Shown here one piece after another: positions 1 through 7,809 of a stretch of DNA of 52,336 nucleotides (positions are counted from its first letter, which is position 1; every line of letters begins with the position of its first letter). The stretch is from an uncultured Lachnospiraceae bacterium (GTDB lineage: Bacteria; Bacillota; Clostridia; Lachnospirales; Lachnospiraceae), in assembly GCA_946557105.1 (NCBI GenBank), contig CAMNSZ010000019.1:1-52336 (forward strand), given 5' to 3'. The position numbers were made by a program, and so were the translations under genes. Under the pieces are notes generated by a model. That model worked only from the letters and a program-made list of their open reading frames with translations, did no database searches and was not told the DNA's origin.

Positions 1-1
1 A

Positions 2-262
2 GTAATTCTATCTTACATCAGTTTGGAGGTTTACACAAACCTTGGGATACTCCCGCGGAAATATGCAAAAGCCCATTCCGTACCGCTAAAGTCATCCCAC
101 AAGCTCCGCAAGACCTACGCAAGCAACTTAAGCGCAAACGGTGTTCCTCTGGACTGCATACGGGAAATGCTGGGGCATAGCAGCCTTAGCACCACCCTCG
201 GATATATCTACAATCCGCTCACGGAAAGCGAGACCTATCACCTTATTGAAAAGGCTTTATAG
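2..262 (+). CDS. Tyrosine recombinase/integrase, C-terminal part (cut by window edge)
   Basis: This is the catalytic C-terminus of a phage/ICE-type tyrosine recombinase, which integrates and excises a mobile element. The frame is open to the left edge, so the N-terminal domains lie outside the window. Visible signature: 'HKLRKTYAS' (the H-x-x-R box), 'MLGHSSLSTT' (the G-H motif) and 'GYIYNP' with the likely nucleophilic tyrosine. The stop lies about 50 bp from a terminator and about 100 bp from the 3' end of a tRNA-Thr gene, the usual place for the integrase of a tRNA-targeting element. The internal TTG near base 23 is not needed as a start. Which element it belongs to cannot be seen. Confidence 0.85.
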   Translation, partial: VILSYISLEVYTNLGILPRKYAKAHSVPLKSSHKLRKTYASNLSANGVPLDCIREMLGHSSLSTTLGYIYNPLTESETYHLIEKAL

Positions 263-314
263 GTCTTTCGGATAGCTGTCTACAACTGTCTACAGATTTT
301 CAGACACGCCAAAA

Positions 315-349
315 CAGCGGAAACCCTGATTCTATCAAGATTTCCGCTG
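315..349 (-). terminator. Intrinsic terminator of the tRNA-Thr transcript
   Basis: A perfect 9-bp stem (cagcggaaa / tttccgctg) with a 17-nt loop begins about 11 nt past the 3' end of the tRNA-Thr at 361-432. On the minus strand it is followed by TTTT. The loop shares 'gattctatcaag' with the terminator of the other tRNA cluster at 23756-23790. Confidence 0.75.
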
Positions 350-360
350 CTCTCAAACAA

Positions 361-432
361 GCTGCTGACGGGAATCGGACCCGTGACCTCCGCACTACCA
401 ATGCGACGCTCTACCGACTGAGCCACAGCAGC
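361..432 (-). tRNA. tRNA-Thr (GGT anticodon), downstream copy
   Basis: Read on the minus strand, a full cloverleaf is visible: a 7-bp acceptor GCTGCTG/CAGCAGC, a D arm with GCTC..GAGC, the anticodon loop TTGGTAG (anticodon GGT, threonine) and a T loop ending in TTCCCGTC. No CCA is encoded; base 360 would be the discriminator (U). The 72-nt body is identical to the copy at 515-586. Both probably come from one transcript started at 625-653 and ended at 315-349. Confidence 0.95.
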
Positions 433-514
433 AATATAAAATTATAGTTGCAACCAAACCCTGACGCATCTTGCATAAGTAGCATAAAAAACTACTCATG
501 CTTTATACGTCAAA

Positions 515-586
515 GCTGCTGACGGGAATCGGACCCGTGACCTCCGCACTACCAATGCGACGCTCTACCGACTGAGCCACAGCAGC
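515..586 (-). tRNA. tRNA-Thr (GGT anticodon), upstream copy
   Basis: This is an identical second copy of the tRNA-Thr at 361-432, separated from it by 82 bp. The anticodon loop TTGGTAG gives anticodon GGT. No CCA is encoded. It is the promoter-proximal copy, with the promoter about 40 bp upstream. Two tandem copies next to an integrase may reflect ordinary gene duplication or past integration at this tRNA. Confidence 0.95.
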
Positions 587-624
587 ATCAAACGGGATTA
601 CATTTTCTGCAATCACCGTCCTTC

Positions 625-653
625 ATTCTATCAAATACGCCTCCATTTGTCAA
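625..653 (-). promoter_or_regulatory. Promoter of the tRNA-Thr pair
   Basis: The minus strand reads TTGACA, a 17-nt spacer, then TAGAAT, a near-consensus sigma-A promoter. The -10 ends about 39 bp upstream of the first tRNA-Thr. Confidence 0.8.
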
Positions 654-814
654 CCTTAATTACGTAAATCTTTGGCATATATCGTAACCGTCCGCCATAC
701 CCATTTACAAGTCAGCTGTTCTCTTAGACCATGTACTTTTTCCCGTCTAAGGAATCTTTTCCTGTTTCCCGGCAAGGTCGCAAAGGTCATATTCCCTGAG
801 ACGCGTATTATTTC

Positions 815-1411
815 TTACTCTTCGGAATATCCTCCCGTAATTTCACAGACATTATTATCCGGATCATAAATATGAAAATAATAATACCCCTCGTGAACCT
901 TCTCAATCTCCGTCATGGTTCCAATCTCCAGCTCCTTTAAGCGTCCGTATTCCTTGCGCAAATCCTCCACCCAGAAATTTAAAACAAATTTATAATCGCC
1001 GTCGGTGTAATGATGCCCCAAAAGATTCTCCTCATTCATTAAGGCAATACACTTATTGTCAAAATAAAACTCTGCGAACTTATTGCCGCAATTTCTGGTA
1101 GATACCTGCATGGACAGGAGCCTCTCATAAAATGCAACAGATTTCTCAAAATCGCGCACAATAAGATAAACGCTGCCTAGGTGCAGTTCCTGAGACCGTA
1201 GATTATTGCTTTCATTTTTCTCGAGCAAAATATCGTCAGTGCTTACCGAGAACAATTGGCTCATCATTATCACCTTATCAATCTCCGGAAGGGATTGCTC
1301 CATCTCCCATTTCGACACCGATTGTCTTGACACGCCAAGCTTTTCCGCCAGCTGCTCCTGCGTCAATCCGTTAATAATTCTTAACTCCAGTATCCTGTTT
1401 CCTACTTTCAT
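815..1411 (-). CDS. XRE helix-turn-helix / VOC (glyoxalase-like) fusion protein
   Basis: A predicted transcription regulator of 198 aa. Residues about 1-62 form a Cro/CI-type helix-turn-helix ('LTQEQLAEKLGVSRQSVSKWE'). Residues about 75-195 form a vicinal-oxygen-chelate domain ('LGSVYLIVRDFEKSVAFYERLL' start, ending 'YYFHIYDPDNNVCEITGGY'), the fold of glyoxalase I and bleomycin-resistance proteins. I start it at 1411 because AAAGGAA lies about 10 nt upstream and the HTH begins there; an upstream in-frame extension to 1492 lacks a homologous segment. The VOC half may sense a small molecule or be an enzyme; the ligand is unknown. It stands alone between the tRNA genes and the RND exporter gene. 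Confidence 0.8.
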   Translation of the reverse strand: MKVGNRILELRIINGLTQEQLAEKLGVSRQSVSKWEMEQSLPEIDKVIMMSQLFSVSTDDILLEKNESNNLRSQELHLGSVYLIVRDFEKSVAFYERLLSMQVSTRNCGNKFAEFYFDNKCIALMNEENLLGHHYTDGDYKFVLNFWVEDLRKEYGRLKELEIGTMTEIEKVHEGYYYFHIYDPDNNVCEITGGYSEE

Positions 1412-1559
1412 AGTTATACCTATTCCTTTCCCGCATAAGCCCATCACGTATGTGAACGGACTCAAATGCGTAAGGCTGAAGGTTTTCTTCAACCCTGCTC
1501 TGTTTTATTTTCCCCATTGTATCAAAAGAAAACAAGTACATCTACCAAGTATTATTGGA

Positions 1560-1586
1560 AAAAGTGCAACCATAGGTTGCACTTTT
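1560..1586 (-). terminator. Intrinsic terminator after the RND exporter gene
   Basis: An 11-bp perfect stem (aaaagtgcaac / gttgcactttt) with a 5-nt loop, about 33 bp past the exporter stop and followed by a T run on the minus strand. The A/T flanks are symmetrical, so it could work in both directions. Confidence 0.8.
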
Positions 1587-1618
1587 CTGTTTTATTATCA
1601 TGTTAAGGAGTTCCCAAT

Positions 1619-4600
1619 TTATTCCATATTTTTATTCTTTCTTTTCCCTCTCGCAAAGCAGTCATAAACGCAGGGAATTACTACTAAAGTAAGCAACGTA
1701 CCGTACAATAGTCCTCCAATAGTAACTACGGCCATGGGCTTAGCCATCTCCGAACCCATATCGTTACTGAATACCATAGTGGACAAGGCCAAAATTGTGG
1801 TGAGCGCCGTCATCAACACCGGGCGAAGTCTGGTTCGACCCGCCGTGAGAATCGCTTCCCTGCGCTCCATGCCTCCCTCTCGAAGCTGGTTCATATAGTC
1901 AATCAACACAATACCATTATTTACTATTATACCTGCCAACATAACAAAACCAATCATTGCTATGACGCTCACCTCGCTGCCTGTGATAAACAGCCCCAGA
2001 AAACCTCCGGTGAAAGCAAGCGGAATAGTAAACATAATGATAAAGGGCGACAAAAGTGACTGGAACTGCGCCACCATAATCAAATACATAAATATCAGCG
2101 CCAGCAACAGCATCAGCATCACCTGCTCCATAGCGTCATTAATGGTCTCATTCTCACCGCTAAATACCAAACGATATCCCTCCGGCAGCCGGTAATCGGA
2201 AAGCCTCTGCTCCAATTTGGAGGCAACCTGCCCCACATTATAGCCGTCCGCAATAGCCGCGGTCACAGATACGTATCTTGTCTGATCCGTACGGTTAATT
2301 GCATTTAAAGACTGGGCGCTCTCAAAATCCGCAATCTCGGACAGCGCAACCTTCACACTGTTCCCGTCCTTATCCTTGCCTGTAATTTCTATATCTTCCA
2401 CGAGCTTTCGAGTTAGCTCAATATCACTGCCGTTCATCACATAAACGTTATAATCCTTGTCGGCCGCCACTAAGGTAGTAGCGCTGCCCGCCTCGGCTAC
2501 CCTGCCCGCAATCTGTGTGAAAACCTGCGCCACCGTCAAACCATAGCTTACCGCCTTATCTCTGTCAATTTTCACCCGCAGCTCCTCATTGGAATCCGCC
2601 AGTCCGTCCTGTACATCGGCAGTTCCCTCCACACTCTCCACTACGGCTGCTACCTCTCCGGCAATCCTGCGCAGAGTATCCAAATCACGGCCTCTCACCT
2701 GTACGGTAATGCCGCTGCCTCCCATTGCGCTCATATCCATACTGGAGGTATCGACACTAATCTTCGCCGGAAGGCTGGCAGTCCTTTCCATAATCACAGA
2801 TGCGATTTTCTCATTGGACATTGACTTATCTTCCTTTGTAACCACATAAATGGAGGTCGTATTGGTACTTCCTCCCCCTCCGCCAAGCATGGACATGGTA
2901 GAAGCGCTTGTCATGGCGCCCACATTTTCCACATCCTCTATCTCCAAAATTTCGGCAACCACCTTATCCGTAAGCTCGCCCGTCTCCTTGAGCGTAGCGT
3001 CCTTATCCAGCTCCACACTGACGGTAAGCTGAGTGGAATCCATGTCCGCCATAAACGCCGTACCGTTCGACATCGCCGCCGCAACGCTCCCCCCCAGCAA
3101 CACCAGCACCAGAATAAACACCAACGGCTTTACCCTAAGGGAGGCCACAAGCAGCCTTTCATAAAGCCCAATAAGTCCTCCAAACAGCTTTCCCTGTTTC
3201 TTTTCCTGCGTTTTGGTAAGAATCTTAGAGGACATCGCCGGAACAACCGTCAGAGCAATAACAAGACTGGCAAGCAGGGAATATGCAATAGTCAGACCCA
3301 TATCCACGAACAGCTGTCTGGTAATACCTTCCGTAAACACTATGGGAAGAAATACGCAGATAGTAGTGAGAGTGGAGGCAATAATGGCGCCTGCAACCTC
3401 CTTCGCCCCCTCGGTCGCCGCCTCCTTCATGGAAAGCCCCTCACTGCGAAGCCTGTAAATATTTTCAATCACCACAATGGAATTATCCACAAGCATACCG
3501 ATTCCCAAGGCTAGCCCTGAGAGGGAAATAATATTTAATGTCACTCCGCTAAAATACATACACACAATCGCTGTGACAAGACTAATCGGAATGGAGCATG
3601 CAATCACCAATGTGGGTCTTATATCCTTCAGGAACAAAATCAATATGGCAATTGCCAGCGCCGCTCCGAAAAGCACATTATTGATAATGGAGTCCATAAC
3701 CAAATCAATATAAATACCCTGATCCATCAATGTTATAATGGTAAGCTTATCATTTTGAGCCATCAGCTCCTCAAAACGCTCCACCAGACGGTCGGACACT
3801 TCGCCCGTGGAATAACCTGTCTGCTTCTGTAAAGTCAGCATCACACCGGCATTTCCGTTTACGTTCGTATAGATGTCCTCCGAATTATCCGTATAAAATA
3901 CATCCGCAACATCCCCTAATGTAACCACGGGAACACCGTCCATATGCAGCTCCATAAGCGGCAGGCTTTTCAGCTCCTCAACCGTTTCGGGCTTATCTCC
4001 CACACGGACCAGATAGTCAATGCCCTCCTCCGTCACATATCCAGCAGGCATGGAGAAATTCTGTGCCGCCAAAAGCTGCTTTATCATATCAACGGTGAGG
4101 ATGCCGTTCATATCCGCCTTTTCATAGGCGGCTTCCTTTGCGTCGGCAAGCTGCTCCTCACCCTCCTTCAGCTTATCCTCAGCGTCGGCAAGCTGCTCCT
4201 CGCCGGTTTTAATCTGTTCTGCTGCGGCGTCCAGCTGTGTCTTAGCCAGCTCGGTCTGATACTCTCCCATGGAGATTTGGGCTCCCGCATTGGCAAATTC
4301 AACCGCTGCCGTCAGTTGTCCCTTTTCCACCTGAATCAAACCGTTGTTTACAGCCTTAAGCTGTTCGTCCAAAGTAGCAATAGTACTGCCCGCCATCTTC
4401 TCATAAGCGGCAAGCCCCATTCCGTTCGTCAGGGAATTTAACGCATCCTGAAAATTCTGCTTTTGGGCGTTCATTGCCGTCGAAGCGCCCTGAGAGATTC
4501 CTCCCAGCATCATGGCAACCGTCTGTACGTTATTTGAATCCGTCCAATCAAGCGCCTTTAAAGTATTCAGCAGACCTGCTATCTGCTCATTGGCTCCAGC

Positions 4601-5671
4601 GGCCTGTGTCAGGATATTACTCTCCGTATAAGCCTTTTTCAATGCCTCTATCTGTTCTTTCCCCTTCTCCACATTTCCCATATCCGAGCCTGATACACTT
4701 AACATCATGCTTTGATATGCCTCCATATATGTGGCGGGCGCATTCTGAATCATATTGATTTCGGCAATACTTGCATTCAGGCTCTTTGCCGTACTCAGGT
4801 TGGTGCTTAGGTTTATCTTTGCTGCTTCCAAATCCGCTTTCGCCGTCAGCAAATCCTTCTTGGTTGCCGCCAGCTTATCAGCCGTCTCGTTCTTTTTATT
4901 TTCAAGCTCCTTCTTCCCGTCCTCAAGCTCCTTCTCTCCATTGGCAAGCTCCTTTCGCCCGTTGGCAATTTCCCGCTTTCCGTCGCTCAGCTCCTTTTTA
5001 CCGTCCTCAAGCTCCTTCCTTCCGTCGGCAAGCTCCTTTTCGGCATCCGCAAGCTGCCCGTCCACTGCGGCAAATATTTTAGCGTTAAGCTCGTCAATCT
5101 TCTCCTTCCGGATAATGACATTGACGCTTTCCTCCAAAAGCCCCGTCGCGCTGGCGCTTGCCACACCCTCAATGCTCTCAAGCTCCGGCATAATCCTATC
5201 CTTAACGTAAGCACTTATTTTGGCGTTATCCATACCGTCCACACCAACCGCCGCAATCATGACCGGCAGCATATCCGGATTCATTTTTATAATAATGGGA
5301 TTACCCACGGAGTCGTCCCAGTAGGACTTAATCTGATCCAAGCTTTCCCTTATTTCCAAAGAAACCGCATTCATATCCGTAGACTGGGCAAATTCCAATA
5401 TTACCATGGAATAATTCTCGTTTGATACGGAGCTTATGCTTTCTATATTGCTGACCGTCGCCATACCCGCCTCCACAGGCTGGGTCACCACGGTTTCCAC
5501 AGTCTCAGGGCTTGCTCCGGGATATGTAGTCATGACAAGGACATAGGGCAGGCTGATATTCGGCAATAAATCCGTGGTCATACGAGTAAAGGACACCACA
5601 CCCAAAACAATAACCAATACCACACCCACCAAAACGGTATAAGGCTTCTTAACACTGAATTTTGATATCAT
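1619..5671 (-). CDS. RND-family efflux transporter permease with long coiled-coil insertion
   Basis: A 1350-aa proton-driven exporter of the AcrB/HAE1 class, single-gene as in Gram-positive SwrC-like proteins; the substrate is unknown. The first membrane segment is at residues 10-30, followed by the porter-domain start 'MTTDLLPNISLPYVLV'. The usual proton-relay aspartate is seen in 'GIGMLVDNSIVVIEN' near residue 729. Residues about 203-515, inside the first extracytoplasmic region, are an insertion of two charged coiled-coil stretches (repeats of ELxDGKK type at about 207-258, and QLADAEDKLKEGEEQ near 490-515) around a helical core. No membrane fusion protein or outer-membrane gene is adjacent, as expected for a monoderm. 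It has its own promoter at 5740-5769 and a terminator. Adding about 300 residues of coil makes it longer than the usual 1000-1050. Confidence 0.93.
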   Translation of the reverse strand: MISKFSVKKPYTVLVGVVLVIVLGVVSFTRMTTDLLPNISLPYVLVMTTYPGASPETVETVVTQPVEAGMATVSNIESISSVSNENYSMVILEFAQSTDMNAVSLEIRESLDQIKSYWDDSVGNPIIIKMNPDMLPVMIAAVGVDGMDNAKISAYVKDRIMPELESIEGVASASATGLLEESVNVIIRKEKIDELNAKIFAAVDGQLADAEKELADGRKELEDGKKELSDGKREIANGRKELANGEKELEDGKKELENKKNETADKLAATKKDLLTAKADLEAAKINLSTNLSTAKSLNASIAEINMIQNAPATYMEAYQSMMLSVSGSDMGNVEKGKEQIEALKKAYTESNILTQAAGANEQIAGLLNTLKALDWTDSNNVQTVAMMLGGISQGASTAMNAQKQNFQDALNSLTNGMGLAAYEKMAGSTIATLDEQLKAVNNGLIQVEKGQLTAAVEFANAGAQISMGEYQTELAKTQLDAAAEQIKTGEEQLADAEDKLKEGEEQLADAKEAAYEKADMNGILTVDMIKQLLAAQNFSMPAGYVTEEGIDYLVRVGDKPETVEELKSLPLMELHMDGVPVVTLGDVADVFYTDNSEDIYTNVNGNAGVMLTLQKQTGYSTGEVSDRLVERFEELMAQNDKLTIITLMDQGIYIDLVMDSIINNVLFGAALAIAILILFLKDIRPTLVIACSIPISLVTAIVCMYFSGVTLNIISLSGLALGIGMLVDNSIVVIENIYRLRSEGLSMKEAATEGAKEVAGAIIASTLTTICVFLPIVFTEGITRQLFVDMGLTIAYSLLASLVIALTVVPAMSSKILTKTQEKKQGKLFGGLIGLYERLLVASLRVKPLVFILVLVLLGGSVAAAMSNGTAFMADMDSTQLTVSVELDKDATLKETGELTDKVVAEILEIEDVENVGAMTSASTMSMLGGGGGSTNTTSIYVVTKEDKSMSNEKIASVIMERTASLPAKISVDTSSMDMSAMGGSGITVQVRGRDLDTLRRIAGEVAAVVESVEGTADVQDGLADSNEELRVKIDRDKAVSYGLTVAQVFTQIAGRVAEAGSATTLVAADKDYNVYVMNGSDIELTRKLVEDIEITGKDKDGNSVKVALSEIADFESAQSLNAINRTDQTRYVSVTAAIADGYNVGQVASKLEQRLSDYRLPEGYRLVFSGENETINDAMEQVMLMLLLALIFMYLIMVAQFQSLLSPFIIMFTIPLAFTGGFLGLFITGSEVSVIAMIGFVMLAGIIVNNGIVLIDYMNQLREGGMERREAILTAGRTRLRPVLMTALTTILALSTMVFSNDMGSEMAKPMAVVTIGGLLYGTLLTLVVIPCVYDCFARGKRKNKNME
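4898..5062 (-). repeat. 21-bp degenerate coding repeats (heptad ELxDGKK) inside the RND gene
   Basis: The coding DNA for residues about 204-258 consists of roughly eight imperfect 21-bp units, read on the plus strand as variants of 'aagctccttcttcccgtcc'. Each unit encodes one seven-residue repeat (E-L-x-D-G-K-K). The heptad periodicity predicts a coiled coil. Such DNA can change length by slippage, so the arm length may vary between strains. Confidence 0.75.
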
Positions 5672-5739
5672 TTCTGCTCCATTCCAACGCTTCCGCGACT
5701 GTCGGGCGTCAAACTGCTTTGTCGGTAAATACAGGGTTG

Positions 5740-5769
5740 ATTATACTTCTACTATCAAATAAAAGTCAA
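5740..5769 (-). promoter_or_regulatory. Promoter of the RND exporter gene
   Basis: The minus strand shows TTGACT, an 18-nt spacer, then TATAAT, about 70 bp upstream of the start codon. A close match to sigma-A consensus. Confidence 0.75.
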
Positions 5770-5804
5770 TATTCAAGGTATTTATTAAGTATTAAAAAAA
5801 AATA

Positions 5805-5876
5805 AAAAGTGCCGCAGACGGCACTTTTGACAAGGATGGAATTTCCTATATGCCAAAAGAGGCATACGCCTCTTTT
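5805..5876 (-). terminator. Two hairpins after sigH, the distal one an intrinsic terminator
   Basis: Immediately at the sigH stop lies a 9-bp perfect hairpin with loop atac (5855-5876). About 27 bp on is a 10-bp hairpin aaaagtgccg/cggcactttt (5805-5828), followed on the minus strand by a long T-rich tract. The second marks the end of the cysE-sigH transcript. Confidence 0.8.
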
Positions 5877-6495
5877 ACAACATTTTTCTTATTTTCCCTT
5901 TCAGCCGCTGCAGCGCATTGTCCGTTGATTTTTCGTCTCTGGAAAGAACCTTTGCTATCTGCGTGGTTGTCATTCCTGTCATATACAAATCCAATACCTG
6001 CTTCTCAAACAGACTCAGCTCATTCTCTATTGCCTTTTCGAGATAAGCCACCCTCTCCTTGTCCAAAAAAACCTCCTCGGGACTTAGCTCCGCACGGTCG
6101 GCTAACATCTCCAAAAGATTTTTCTCCTCTCTCTCCTCCTGACCTCCCCCATCGCCATACAAAGGCACATAAGTATTCAAGGGGCTGTGCTTCTGGCGTT
6201 TTGACGCCTGAACGGCGGTATACATCTGCCTGCTGATACACAAATCGGCAAAGGTATAAAAGCTAGCGTCTCTTCCTGTATCATAATCACGAACCGCTTT
6301 AAAAAGCCCTATCATCCCTTCCTGTATCAGATCCTCATTGTCGCCGCCCAAAATAAACATGGACTTAGCCTTACTGCGCACCAGATTCTTATACTTATCG
6401 CAGATATAATCCATAACGATACTCTCGCCGCCCCTAAGCCTGTCTATCAGCTCCTCATCCGTAATCTGCATATATTCCGAATACTCTCTGGGCAT
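5875..6495 (-). CDS. sigH: RNA polymerase sporulation/stationary-phase sigma factor SigH
   Basis: A 206-aa sigma-70 family protein that directs RNA polymerase to early sporulation and stationary-phase promoters. Region 2 is visible as 'YKNLVRSKAKSMFILGGDNEDLIQEGMIGLFKAV', including the core-binding and -10 recognition helices. Region 4 is the C-terminal HTH 'MTTTQIAKVLSRDEKSTDNALQR'. The length and the start with 'ITDEELIDRLR' match Spo0H. GGGAGG lies 6 nt before the ATG at 6495, which is preferred over the ATG at 6501 that directly abuts it. It is the last gene of the cysE-cysS-mrnC-rlmB-sigH block. In Bacillus subtilis yacP lies between rlmB and sigH; here it is absent. Promoters inside this operon are not obvious. 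Confidence 0.94.
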   Translation of the reverse strand: MPREYSEYMQITDEELIDRLRGGESIVMDYICDKYKNLVRSKAKSMFILGGDNEDLIQEGMIGLFKAVRDYDTGRDASFYTFADLCISRQMYTAVQASKRQKHSPLNTYVPLYGDGGGQEEREEKNLLEMLADRAELSPEEVFLDKERVAYLEKAIENELSLFEKQVLDLYMTGMTTTQIAKVLSRDEKSTDNALQRLKGKIRKML

Positions 6496-6566
6496 ATTCA
6501 TCCTCCCACATAACTGCCTATTGCTCTGCCGCTCTCCGCCGCGTTATTGACTATGCCACAAACCTC

Positions 6567-7307
6567 CTAGTGCATTCTCTGACGCACAATCTCATAGGCA
6601 AGAACTCCCGCTGCCACAGACGCATTTAGTGAGTCAATATCACCCTTCATAGGGATGGAGGCTATCATATCGCACTTTTCCTTCACCAGACGGCCCACCC
6701 CCTCGCCCTCATTGCCGATAACAAGACCGATAGAGCCCTTTAAATCCAGCTGATACATAGTGGTTCCTCCCATATCTGCGCAGACAAACCACATTCCTTC
6801 CTTCTTCAATTCCTCTATTGTCTTGGCAAGATTGGTCACCTTTGCCACCGGTGTATAGTTCAACGCTCCCGCAGAGGTTCTCGCCACGGTGGCAGTCAAG
6901 CCTGCCGCACGGTTTTTTGGTATAATCACACCATGGGCTCCGGCAAGGTTCGCCGTACGGATAATAGCGCCCAGATTGTGAGGATCCTCTATATTGTCAA
7001 GCAGGAAAACAAAGGGAGGCTCATCCTTATCTCTTGCAGCCTGCAATATATCCTCCACCTGCGCATATTCATATGCCGCCGCATAGGCAATTACACCCTG
7101 ATGCTTTCCTGTCTCGGACATCTGATCCAACCGCTCCTTTGTAACAAACTTTAACGGAGTGTCATGCTTTTTTGCCTCTCTCTTGATCGTCATGACCGGT
7201 CCATCCTGACAACCGTCCAACACGAAAATCTTGTCAATAGGCTTTCCGGAACGGTAAGCCTCAAGCACCGCATTTCTTCCCTCTATGGTAAATTCCTGAT
7301 ATCCCAT
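6567..7307 (-). CDS. rlmB: 23S rRNA (guanosine-2'-O-)methyltransferase RlmB (SpoU/TrmH family)
   Basis: A SPOUT-class methyltransferase that 2'-O-methylates a guanosine in 23S rRNA using SAM. The N-terminal substrate-binding domain opens with 'GYQEFTIEGRNAVLEAYRSG'. The catalytic knot domain carries the family motifs 'LLDNIEDPHNLGAIIRTA' (motif 1), 'IGLVIGNEGEGVG' (motif 2) and 'IPMKGDIDSLNASVAAGV' (motif 3). It is 246 aa, normal for the family. The start at 7307 is set by GGAGG inside the end of mrnC; the mrnC stop lies 1 nt upstream of this ATG, so the two genes are probably translationally coupled. RlmB is the usual name for this neighbourhood; a paralogous SpoU target is possible. Confidence 0.92.
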   Translation of the reverse strand: MGYQEFTIEGRNAVLEAYRSGKPIDKIFVLDGCQDGPVMTIKREAKKHDTPLKFVTKERLDQMSETGKHQGVIAYAAAYEYAQVEDILQAARDKDEPPFVFLLDNIEDPHNLGAIIRTANLAGAHGVIIPKNRAAGLTATVARTSAGALNYTPVAKVTNLAKTIEELKKEGMWFVCADMGGTTMYQLDLKGSIGLVIGNEGEGVGRLVKEKCDMIASIPMKGDIDSLNASVAAGVLAYEIVRQRMH

Positions 7308-7308
7308 C

Positions 7309-7809
7309 TTAATCCTCCATTCCGGCAAGCTCTATTCCCTTTTTTATAAGATAAATCATTCTGTCCGTCTGACCTGTCAAATATAAAAAGCCTATAAGCG
7401 CCTCAAAACCGGTCGCCTTCCTATATTCACTCAGGGAAGCATTTTTCGCCATAGTGTTGGATTTGGCGTTACGGCCCCTCCTATAGACCGCCTCCTCCTC
7501 GTCGGTCAAATACTCCCTAAGCGCCTCAATTATTTTAGCCTGCGCCGGCGCCTTCACATATTTCACCGTTCTCTTATGCAGTTTGTCTGCCGCCCGGTTA
7601 GCGCTCTCCACCACCACGGTGCGTATCACAAGATCATATACGGCGTCTCCGATATAGGCAAGCGTCAGCGGAGAATAAGCGCGTACATCCGGCTCCTTAC
7701 ATCCAAAAGCCTCTTTTATCCGTGAAAGTAAGTAATCCTCCCCCTGACTTTCAACTATCTCTTCTTTATCTAAGGTTTTTCGGCTGCCTCCCTTTACGCT
7801 CTCTTCCAT
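7309..7809 (-). CDS. mrnC: Mini-ribonuclease III (23S rRNA maturation)
   Basis: A 166-aa RNase III-like endonuclease that lacks the double-stranded RNA-binding domain; in Bacillus it trims the ends of 23S rRNA precursors. Diagnostic stretches are 'PLTLAYIGDAVYDLVIR' (catalytic helix with acidic residues), 'RRGRNAKSNTMAKNAS' and 'YRKATGFEALIGFLYLTG'. About 30 poorly conserved N-terminal residues precede the catalytic core. Its ATG overlaps the end of cysS by 16 bp in a different frame, and it directly precedes rlmB. The order cysS-mrnC-rlmB is conserved in many Firmicutes and supports the call. Confidence 0.94.
   Translation of the reverse strand: MEESVKGGSRKTLDKEEIVESQGEDYLLSRIKEAFGCKEPDVRAYSPLTLAYIGDAVYDLVIRTVVVESANRAADKLHKRTVKYVKAPAQAKIIEALREYLTDEEEAVYRRGRNAKSNTMAKNASLSEYRKATGFEALIGFLYLTGQTDRMIYLIKKGIELAGMED

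Noticed and set aside
4755..5210. Serine-rich plus-strand ORFs opposite the RND coiled-coil region
   Set aside because: They are mirror images of the 21-bp coil-coding repeats and have repetitive composition only.
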